A DNA stretch of 64,000 bases from Streptomyces monashensis (GTDB lineage Bacteria; Actinomycetota; Actinomycetes; Streptomycetales; Streptomycetaceae). The translations under genes were made by a program, and so were the position numbers. The notes below the pieces were generated by a model. The model had not been told where the DNA came from and did no database searches. It was given only the letters and a program-made list of their open reading frames with translations. Location: NCBI RefSeq assembly GCF_001866665.1, contig NZ_MLYO01000082.1, positions 30,975-94,974 of the forward strand. The letters run 5' to 3'. Below, piece by piece: positions 8,345 through 15,738 of this stretch (positions are counted from its first letter, which is position 1; each line of letters begins with the position of its first letter).

Positions 8345-9994
8345 ATGCCAACGACCACCATGACAGCCAGGCGCCTTCGGCCGCTGCCTTCACTGCTGGG
8401 CCTGCGGAGAACCCTGGCGCTCACGTTCTCGGCCCTGCTGGTCGCCGTGGCCGCTTCTCTCCTCTCCCTCGGCACGGCGCAGCCCGCCGCGGCGCTCGGC
8501 AACGGGCTCGCGCTGACCCCGCAGATGGGTTTCAACGACTGGAACGCGTACGGCTGCAACGTCTCCGAGTCGCTGATCAAGTCCACCGCTCAGGCGATGC
8601 ACACCAACGGCATGCAGGCGGCGGGATACTCGTACGTCAACATCGACGACTGCTGGATGACCCACAACCGCGACTCCGGCGGCCACCTGGTGCCGGACCC
8701 GGCCAAGTTCCCCGACGGCATCAAGGGCACCGCGGACTACGTGCACTCGCTGGGGCTGAAGCTCGGGATCTACGAGGACGCGGGCACCGCGACCTGCGCG
8801 GGATACCCGGGCAGCCTGGGGCATGAGACCACGGACGCGCAGTCGTTCGCGTCGTGGGGCGTGGACTACCTGAAGTACGACAACTGCAACAACACCGGTG
8901 CACCGGCGCAGAGCCGGTACACCGCGATGCGGGACGCCCTGGCGGCCACCGGCCGGCCGATCCTGTTCAGCCTGTGCAACTGGGGCCAGGAGAACGTGTG
9001 GACCTGGGGCGCGGGCGTGGGCAACAGCTGGCGCACCACCGGGGACATCACCCCCACGTACTCCAGCATGCTGTCGATCTTCCACAGCAACGTGGGACTG
9101 GCCTCCTACGCGGGCCCCGGCCACTGGAACGACCCGGACATGCTGGAGGTCGGCAACGGCTCGCTGACGGCGACCGAGAGCCGCAGCGAGTTCAGTCTGT
9201 GGGCGGAGATGGCCGCGCCGCTGATCGCGGGCACCAACATAGCCTCGGCCAGTGCGGACACCTTGTCCACGCTGACCAACTCCCGGGTGATCGCGGTCGA
9301 CCAGGACCCCCTCGGCAAACAGGGGACCATGGTGTCGTCCTCGGGCGGCCTGGACGTGCTGGCCAAGCCGCTGGCGGGCGGGGACGTGTCGGTGGCGCTG
9401 TTCAACGAGACGGACTCGACGGCGACCATCACCACCACCGCGGCCGCGATCGGGAAGACCGGGGCGTCGACCTACACCCTGACCGACCTGTGGTCGGGCG
9501 CGTCCTCGACCACCTCCGGCACGATCAGCGCCTCGGTACCGGCGCACGGCACGGTGATGTACCGGGTCGCGGGCGGCACCAGCGGCGGTGGTACCAGCGC
9601 TACCGGTGAGCTGCACGCGGTGGGTGCGGCCAAGTGCCTGGACGTACCGAACTCCACCACGACCGCGGGTACCCAGGTGGAGATCTGGAGCTGCAGCGGC
9701 GGCGCGAACCAGACCTGGACGCATACCACCTCCGACCAGCTCACCGTCTACTCCGGCAGCGGCCAGATGTGCCTGGACGCGTACGACAACCAGACCACCC
9801 CGGGGACGAAGGTGGAGATCTGGCCGTGCAACGGCCAGACCAACCAGCAGTGGTCGCTCAACTCCAACGGCACGATCACCGGAGTCCAGTCCGGCCTGTG
9901 CCTGGACGTCACCGGAGGGGCCACGGCTGACGGAACCCTCGCCCAGCTGTGGACCTGCAACGGCGGGAGCAACCAGCGGTGGACGCTGGGATGA
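8345..9994 (+). CDS. Secreted GH27 alpha-galactosidase or beta-L-arabinopyranosidase with CBM13
   Basis: This 549-residue protein has a long leader (cleavage near AQPAAA), a GH27 (alpha/beta)8 domain and an all-beta C-terminal domain to about residue 415. Motifs are MGFNDWNAYGC, VNIDDCWM, YLKYDNC (nucleophile D179) and GHWNDPDML (acid aspartate at 263 or 265). Residues 421-549 are a CBM13 about three-quarters identical to that of the GH54 enzyme at 3.6 kb. GH27 plus CBM13 in Streptomyces includes both alpha-galactosidases and beta-L-arabinopyranosidases, so the substrate is galactose- or arabinopyranose-decorated polymer. GGAG lies 10 nt before the ATG. Candidate GntR-type palindromes lie upstream. 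Confidence 0.9.
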   Translation: MPTTTMTARRLRPLPSLLGLRRTLALTFSALLVAVAASLLSLGTAQPAAALGNGLALTPQMGFNDWNAYGCNVSESLIKSTAQAMHTNGMQAAGYSYVNIDDCWMTHNRDSGGHLVPDPAKFPDGIKGTADYVHSLGLKLGIYEDAGTATCAGYPGSLGHETTDAQSFASWGVDYLKYDNCNNTGAPAQSRYTAMRDALAATGRPILFSLCNWGQENVWTWGAGVGNSWRTTGDITPTYSSMLSIFHSNVGLASYAGPGHWNDPDMLEVGNGSLTATESRSEFSLWAEMAAPLIAGTNIASASADTLSTLTNSRVIAVDQDPLGKQGTMVSSSGGLDVLAKPLAGGDVSVALFNETDSTATITTTAAAIGKTGASTYTLTDLWSGASSTTSGTISASVPAHGTVMYRVAGGTSGGGTSATGELHAVGAAKCLDVPNSTTTAGTQVEIWSCSGGANQTWTHTTSDQLTVYSGSGQMCLDAYDNQTTPGTKVEIWPCNGQTNQQWSLNSNGTITGVQSGLCLDVTGGATADGTLAQLWTCNGGSNQRWTLG

Positions 9995-10631
9995 CTCATC
10001 CCTGGGCGATGGCCCCGGCCGCGTTGGACACCCCGGCGTTCGCCACATCCCCGCGGACGAGCACGCCCTCCGCGGTCCGAACGGCGCCGGTGAACCCCTC
10101 AGCGGCCGGCGCGTCGCCGCCCTGTGACATCTATGCCGCGGGTGGTACGCGGCGCGTGACGGCGCACTCCACGACCAGGGCGCTCTTCGCGTCGTACAAC
10201 GGGCCGCTCTACCAGATCCAGCGGGCCTCCGACCACAGCTACCGCGACATCGGGGTGCTCGGCGCGGGCGTGTATGCCGGCGCCGCGTCCCGGGTGTCGT
10301 TCCGCGCGGGCACGCCGTGCACGGTCACGAAGCCCTACGACCAGACCGCCGGGCACAACGACCTGCCCATCTCCTGGGGCGGCTACTGGAACGGCCCCGG
10401 CCCGGGCGGATCCGACGTCGGAGCGGACGCCATGCCTCTGCCGGTGACCGCGGCCGGCCACCAGGTCTTCGGCATCAAGGTCACCCCCCCCCGCGGCTAC
10501 CGGCTCGACCACGCCAGCGGAGTGGCCACATCCACTGGGGCACGGCCTGTTGGTTCGGCGGGTGCACCGGCAGCGGCCCGTGGGTCGAGGCGGACCTGGA
10601 GAACGGCAACCAGAAGTGGACGCGCAACTGA
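9991..10631 (+). pseudogene. GH54 arabinofuranosidase, N-terminal half with internal deletions
   Basis: From about 10117 the sequence reads CDIYAAGGTRRVTAHSTTRA, then GPLYQIQRASDHSYRDIGVL, a clear GH54 start. Near 10490-10530 the frame shifts, and a run of nine C residues sits at the start of that interval. The other frame continues WGTACWFGGCTGSGPWVEAD and LENG, a later GH54 motif, so roughly 25-30 residues with the nucleophile region are gone. LENG then joins directly to NQKWTRN stop, the end of a ricin repeat, so a second deletion removed the rest. There is no signal peptide: an ATG at 9991 overlaps the GH27 stop. It cannot be active. Confidence 0.8.
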
Positions 10632-10682
10632 TCCGGTGACGGCCGAGTCACCCACCCCGTCGATGACGCTGAGAGGCTCCGC

Positions 10683-12665
10683 ATGACTTCCTCCTCCCTT
10701 CCGATCAGCCGGCGCCGGCTGCTGGCGGCGACCGGCGCGGCCACGGCCTTCGGCATGCTGCGGTTCGCCCCCGGGGCCGCCGCGACCGACGGCCCCGCGA
10801 GCTACACCGCGAGCTGGTCCTCCGTGGACCAGCACCCTCCTGCCCCGGCCTGGTTCCAGGACGCCAAGTTCGGCATCTACTACCACTGGGGCGTCTTCAG
10901 CGTCCCCGCGTTCGGCAACGAGTGGTATCCGCGCAACATGTACATCAGCGGCTCGGCCGAGAACCAGCACCACATCGCCACCTACGGCGACCCCTCGGTA
11001 TGGCCGTACAACAACTTCATCGACGGAGCCCGCGACAAGGCCGGCGACCACGTGCAGTTCGCGCCCAAGCTCGCCTCCCGGGGCGGCAACTGGGACCCGA
11101 ACGCCTGGGCGCAGCTGTTCAGGGCCGCGGGCGCGAGGTTCGCCGGCCCGGTCGCCGAGCACCACGACGGCTTCTCCATGTGGAACAGCCGCTCCAACCC
11201 GTGGAACTCGGTTCGGCACGGCCCCATGCTCGACCTCGTGGGGCTGCACGCGCAGGCCATCCGCGGGCAGGGACTGAAGTTCATGGCCTCCCTCCACCAC
11301 GCCTACCACTTCAACGGCTACTACGACCATGTGCCGAACCAGTCGGACCCGACCCTGCGCGTCCTCTTCGGCCAGCAAGGCCCGGCTGCCGAGAACCAGC
11401 TCTGGTACGACAAGCTGGTCGAAGTCGTCGACGGCTACCAACCGGACCTGATCTGGCAGGACTTCGACCTCAACCTGGTACAGGAATCGGACCGGCTCCA
11501 GTTCCTCGCGTACTACTACAACCGGGCCGTCTCCTGGAACAAGGACGTCGTCGCGACCTACAAGGACGGACTCGACAACAAGGGCGAGGTCTTCGACTTC
11601 GAGCGCGGCGGCCCGGCAGGACTGCTCACCCCCTACTGGCTGACCGACGACAGCATCTCCTCCTCCAGCTGGTGCTACACGGTGGGCATCGGCTACTACT
11701 CCACCCAGGCACTGCTCCACTCACTGATCGACCGGGTCAGCAAGGGCGGCACCATGCTGCTGAACATCGCCCCGATGGCCGACGGCACCATCCCCTCCGA
11801 GCAGCGGTCCATCCTGCTCGGCATGGGCGACTGGCTCGGCCGCTTCGGAGAGGCGGTCTACGGCACCCGCTCCTGGACGAGTTACGGGGAGGGCCCCACC
11901 AAGATGGGGGGAGGCGCGTTCAGCGGACCGGTGGCCGGCAAACCGCAGGACATCCGGTTCACCCGAAGCCAGGACAACAAGGTCCTCTACGTCACCGCGC
12001 TGGGCTGGCAGGGCGGCACCATGACCATCACCACGCTGAACTCGAACCAGATCAACCTCAGCAGCCTGACCGGCGCCCGACTGCTCGACAACGCCGCCGG
12101 TACCTACGTCGACCTGCCCGCACCGACCCAGGACGCCTCCGGTCTGCACCTGGCCATGCCCTCGTCGAACCCGCCGTTCAGCGCCCTGGCGTACACGGTG
12201 AAACTGACCTTCTCCGGTGAGATTCCCGTGCTGGGCGCACCGGGAGGCTCCACGACCTGGGTGAAGATCGCCAACGCGACCAGCGGACTGGTGCTCGACA
12301 GCGGAGGCGACGTCGCCTCCGGCTCCAACCTCAAGCAGTGGAACTACGACGGCAGCGCCAACCTGCAATGGCAGCTGATCAACCTCGGCAACGGCTACTA
12401 CCGCGTCATGAACCGCACCAACGGCATGGCCGCCGACAGCTGGGGCAACTCCGCCGACGGCGCCCCCGTCCGGCAGGCGGCCTGGAACGGCGGCACCAAC
12501 CAGCAGTGGTCGCTGAGCAGCCTGGGCGGCAACCGCTACCAGATCGTCAACCGGGGCACCGGCACGGCGCTCGACGGCAGCGGCAGCACCACGGTGGGCT
12601 CGACGGCGGTGATGTGGACTCCGAACTCCAGCACCAACAACGAGTGGATGATCACCGGCGTGTGA
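10683..12665 (+). CDS. Tat-exported GH29 alpha-L-fucosidase with ricin-type lectin domain
   Basis: This 660-residue protein starts with a twin-arginine leader (ISRRRLLAATGAA). The GH29 domain (about 35-420) has WFQDAKFGIYYHWGVFSVPA, EHHDGFSMWNS and LIWQDFDLNL; D260 aligns with the family nucleophile. A beta domain follows, and residues about 524-660 form a ricin-B type lectin with three GxxY/NxxW repeats (NLQWQLINLGNGYYR, NQQWSLSSLGGNRYQ, NNEWMITGV). It should release alpha-linked fucose, for example from xyloglucan side chains. GAGAGG lies 6 nt before the ATG. It is co-directional with the esterase gene 53 nt downstream, so both may share a transcript. Confidence 0.92.
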   Translation: MTSSSLPISRRRLLAATGAATAFGMLRFAPGAAATDGPASYTASWSSVDQHPPAPAWFQDAKFGIYYHWGVFSVPAFGNEWYPRNMYISGSAENQHHIATYGDPSVWPYNNFIDGARDKAGDHVQFAPKLASRGGNWDPNAWAQLFRAAGARFAGPVAEHHDGFSMWNSRSNPWNSVRHGPMLDLVGLHAQAIRGQGLKFMASLHHAYHFNGYYDHVPNQSDPTLRVLFGQQGPAAENQLWYDKLVEVVDGYQPDLIWQDFDLNLVQESDRLQFLAYYYNRAVSWNKDVVATYKDGLDNKGEVFDFERGGPAGLLTPYWLTDDSISSSSWCYTVGIGYYSTQALLHSLIDRVSKGGTMLLNIAPMADGTIPSEQRSILLGMGDWLGRFGEAVYGTRSWTSYGEGPTKMGGGAFSGPVAGKPQDIRFTRSQDNKVLYVTALGWQGGTMTITTLNSNQINLSSLTGARLLDNAAGTYVDLPAPTQDASGLHLAMPSSNPPFSALAYTVKLTFSGEIPVLGAPGGSTTWVKIANATSGLVLDSGGDVASGSNLKQWNYDGSANLQWQLINLGNGYYRVMNRTNGMAADSWGNSADGAPVRQAAWNGGTNQQWSLSSLGGNRYQIVNRGTGTALDGSGSTTVGSTAVMWTPNSSTNNEWMITGV

Positions 12666-12718
12666 CCCCCGGCGACCGACGCTCCGTCCCCGTCCCTCAA
12701 CCAGGGAAGAAGGAGTGC

Positions 12719-13693
12719 ATGAAACGCAAACCGCTCTTGACGTCCATCGCTGCCGCGATACTTCTCGTCCTGTCAGCCGCGGGCACCTCGTTCAGCAGCG
12801 GCCTCGGCGCGCCCGCGTCGGCCACCAGCGGCGCCGCCTTGGCGACCGCCGGCTGCGGCAAGGCCCCGACGCTGACAAGTGGAACACACACGATGCAGAG
12901 CGGAGGCCAGACGCGGAGTTACATACTGCGGGTCCCCGCCGGCTACGACAGCAACCACCCCTACCGGCTCATCTTCGGTTTCCACTGGCGGGGTGGCACT
13001 GCGAGCGACGTCGACTCGGGTGGAACGGACGGATACAACTGGTCCTACTACGGCCTCCGGCGCCTGGCGGACAATGCGAACAACGGGACGATCTTCGTCG
13101 CTCCGCAGGGCATCGGCAACGGCTGGGCCAACTCCGGCGGCCAGGACGTGGCCTTCGTCGACGCCATGGTCAGCCGGATCGAAGCAGGTCTGTGCGTCGA
13201 CACCACCCAGTTGTTCTCCGCCGGCTTCAGCTACGGCGGTGCGATGTCGTACGCCCTCGCCTGCTCCCGGGCGACGGTCTTCCGCGCGGTCGCCGTGTAC
13301 TCCGGCGCGAACCTCAGCGGGTGCAACGGCGGCAACCAGCGCATCGCCTACATGGGGCTGCACGGCATCAGGGACAACGTGCTGCCCATCTCGTCGGGAC
13401 GGGCACTGCGCGACACCTTCGTCCGGGCGAACGGCTGTACTCCGCGGAACCCGCCCGAGCCGGCGTACGGAAGCCTGACGCACATCATCACCACCTACTC
13501 GGGATGCACGTCCGGATACCCCGTGGTCTGGGCCGCGTTCGACGGAGCGGGCCACGACCCCGGACCGATCGACGGATCCACCGGTGACGGCTGGCGCACC
13601 TGGACGTCGGCAGCGGTGTGGCAGTTCTTCACCCGGTTCGGCCCGAATCCGCCGCCGCCCTCCGGCAACCGGAAGATCGTCGGTGAGCAGTAA
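12719..13693 (+). CDS. Secreted CE1-type esterase (feruloyl/acetylxylan or PHB-depolymerase fold), truncated by a stop in its CBM13
   Basis: The 324-residue product has a signal peptide and an alpha/beta hydrolase of the CE1 class. YILRVPAGYDSNHPYRLIFG leads to GFSYGGAM (serine S171), and a histidine candidate lies in FDGAGHDPGP. Enzymes of this type release ferulate or acetate from arabinoxylan. Near the end a proline linker (NPPPPSG) leads into NRKIVGEQ and a TAA stop. Downstream in the same frame comes GRCLDCPGVSQSAGTGT, a ricin repeat, so the TAA sits exactly where family members have serine (SGRCLD). One C-to-A change would convert TCA to TAA. GAAGGAG precedes the ATG. The catalytic part should work without its lectin. 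Confidence 0.85.
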   Translation: MKRKPLLTSIAAAILLVLSAAGTSFSSGLGAPASATSGAALATAGCGKAPTLTSGTHTMQSGGQTRSYILRVPAGYDSNHPYRLIFGFHWRGGTASDVDSGGTDGYNWSYYGLRRLADNANNGTIFVAPQGIGNGWANSGGQDVAFVDAMVSRIEAGLCVDTTQLFSAGFSYGGAMSYALACSRATVFRAVAVYSGANLSGCNGGNQRIAYMGLHGIRDNVLPISSGRALRDTFVRANGCTPRNPPEPAYGSLTHIITTYSGCTSGYPVVWAAFDGAGHDPGPIDGSTGDGWRTWTSAAVWQFFTRFGPNPPPPSGNRKIVGEQ

Positions 13694-13843
13694 GGGCGCT
13701 GCCTCGACTGCCCGGGCGTCAGCCAGTCCGCGGGCACCGGCACCACGGCGGCGATCCGGCACTGCAGCGGGCAGGCGGACCAGCGCCCCGAAGACCTCGA
13801 CGCACGCCGATCCGGACCCGCGCAGACCCCCTGCGCGCTGCTG
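13694..13843 (+). pseudogene. Decayed CBM13 tail of the CE1 esterase
   Basis: In frame after the TAA at 13691-13693, the codons read GRCLDCPGVSQSAGTGT and then HCSGQADQR, one recognisable ricin repeat (CLD...C.G..xQR). After that the pattern fades and ends at TGA (13841-13843). The domain is too short to be a whole trefoil, so decay has gone beyond the nonsense change. Confidence 0.6.
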
Positions 13844-14072
13844 ACGGGAAACGCCGCGGCATCCGGCCCGTCGCGGGCGCTCTCGCGGGAACTGGTGCAC
13901 CGGGGGGCGGTCCGGATACGGCTGGCAGTGGCGGGGGTGGTGAGCGTGGCCAGGCCGTCCGACGGTGGGCGCGCGGAGTAGCTCGGTCACTTCCTTTGAC
14001 GGGCGGTCTGGCGGCATGCCGCGTGCGACGCCCGCACGGACGCAGGTGTCGCACGTGGCCGGAGGCCGAGCA

Positions 14073-15608
14073 TCAAACGGAGGGCGCCGATGCCGGGGTG
14101 TACTCGAACCAGTCGAAGGCGACCGCGCCCTCGATGGCGTACATGCCGACAACGCGGCCGGTGAAGCCGCAGGCGACCTCGGTGGACAGGTAGCGCCCGT
14201 CCAGTTCGACGAGTGGCTGGGCGTCCGGGGCGTCGGGGTCGCCGAGCCAGAAGGCGACGGTGTCAGGGCCGGTGGGCCCGCCATCGGTGAGTTCGGGCGA
14301 CGCGGGCACGAGGTCGGACGTGCGGATCGCGATGGTGACGATCAGCGGTCCGGACGGGACCGGTCGGCCGGCCACGGTCTGACGGAGCGGACCGATCCGG
14401 GCGACGACGCCGGCCTGTCCGTCTCCGACCTCCAGTTCGTAGTGGTGGGCTTCGTCCATGCGCACGCTGAGGCCGCCGCGTCCCGTACCCGGGTCGATCG
14501 CAGCGGTGACGCGGCAGTCGTGGTGTTGCTGGCGGCGGCCGACGAAGGTGTACCCGGGGCGGTCGAGGGTGGTGCCGGTGGCTCTGAGGGTCAGCCAACC
14601 AGGGCGCTCGGTGAGCGACCAGGAGCCCTCTGGGCGGGTGAACGGCGAGATCCAGTGCGGCGCGAGAGCGGACTTGTCGAAGTCGTCGCGGGCGGGCAGG
14701 GTCGGCACGGGGTGCCAGACCCCGCCCGGGGCCGTGTGGCTCTCGGGAACGGGCGCGACGACGGGCCAGCCGTCCTCGTCCCACTCCACGGGGGTCAGGA
14801 ACGTCTCGCGACCGAGCACGTGCACGTCGGGCGTGAAGCCGCGGGGCCGGACGCCGAGCAGCACCATCCACCAACTGCCGTCGGTAGCCTCCACCAGGTC
14901 GGCGTGGCCGGTGTTCTGGATGGAGCGGCCGGTGCCGCTGTGGGACAGCAGGGGGTTGGTGGGTGCGCCTTCCCAGGGGCCGCGCGGCGAGCGGCCGCGG
15001 GCGATGGACACGCTGTGGCCGCGTTCGGTGCCGCCTTCCGCGATCAGCAGGTACCACCAGTCGCCGATGCGGTAGAGGTGCGGAGCCTCGGGGTACTTGA
15101 GGCCGCTGCCCGACCATGTGGCAAAGGGCCCCTCCAGCACCTCCCCCTTGTCCGGGTCGATCCTGGCCACGTTGATGCCGCCTTCGGGCCCGGAGAAGGC
15201 GCACCAGCAGGTGCCGTCCTCCTCCCAGGCCAGATCGGGGTCGATCCCGGTCAGGTCGATCCACACCGGGTCGCTCCACGGCCCCTCGGGACGCTCGGCC
15301 GTGACGACGAAGTTGCCGCCGCCGTCGACATTGGTGTTGATGATCCAGTAACGGCCGTCGTGGTGACGGATCGTGGGGGCGTAGAGGCCGCCGGACGCCT
15401 TCGCACCCGGGAGAGGCAGAGGCAGTTGCTCGGGCCGGTCGAGCACGTTGCCGATGCGCTCCCAGTGCACGAGGTCCTTGCTGTGGAAGAGCGGCAGCCC
15501 GGGGAAGTACTCGAAGCTGGAGCACACCAGGTAGTAGTCGTCACCGACCCGGCACACGCTCGGATCGGGGTGGAACCCGCTGATCACAGGGTTGTCGTAC
15601 GTATGCAC
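14073..15608 (-). CDS. GH43 beta-xylosidase / alpha-L-arabinofuranosidase, cytoplasmic
   Basis: This 511-residue protein without a signal peptide has a five-bladed GH43 propeller followed by a C-terminal beta-sandwich from about residue 310. The catalytic triad is visible: D15 in GFHPDPSV (base), D123 in GIDPDLAW (modulator) and E174 in KYPEAPHLYR (acid). The C-terminal DDFDKSALAPHWISPF fits the two-domain XynB type that trims xylooligosaccharides. The start is GTG at 15608 with AAAGGA about 9 nt upstream. It is the last gene of the binding protein, permease, permease, GH3, GH43 series on this strand, 130 nt after GH3, so it probably acts on the sugars imported by that transporter. Confidence 0.92.
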   Translation of the reverse strand: MHTYDNPVISGFHPDPSVCRVGDDYYLVCSSFEYFPGLPLFHSKDLVHWERIGNVLDRPEQLPLPLPGAKASGGLYAPTIRHHDGRYWIINTNVDGGGNFVVTAERPEGPWSDPVWIDLTGIDPDLAWEEDGTCWCAFSGPEGGINVARIDPDKGEVLEGPFATWSGSGLKYPEAPHLYRIGDWWYLLIAEGGTERGHSVSIARGRSPRGPWEGAPTNPLLSHSGTGRSIQNTGHADLVEATDGSWWMVLLGVRPRGFTPDVHVLGRETFLTPVEWDEDGWPVVAPVPESHTAPGGVWHPVPTLPARDDFDKSALAPHWISPFTRPEGSWSLTERPGWLTLRATGTTLDRPGYTFVGRRQQHHDCRVTAAIDPGTGRGGLSVRMDEAHHYELEVGDGQAGVVARIGPLRQTVAGRPVPSGPLIVTIAIRTSDLVPASPELTDGGPTGPDTVAFWLGDPDAPDAQPLVELDGRYLSTEVACGFTGRVVGMYAIEGAVAFDWFEYTPASAPSV

Positions 15609-15738
15609 AGAATGTGTTCCTTTCCGGCCGCCTGACGTCGTGGAGCGAGTCGAGGTCGTCTGGTTCGGTCCGGCTGCTGTGATAGCGCCGCAGCTGGGCC
15701 TCGGGCAGGTCGGTGTACACGCGCGGCCTTTCGTCGCG

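Noticed and set aside
8390..10048. 552-codon reverse frame opposite GH27
   Set aside because: Antisense shadow; no family motif, while the forward strand encodes a complete GH27-CBM13 enzyme.
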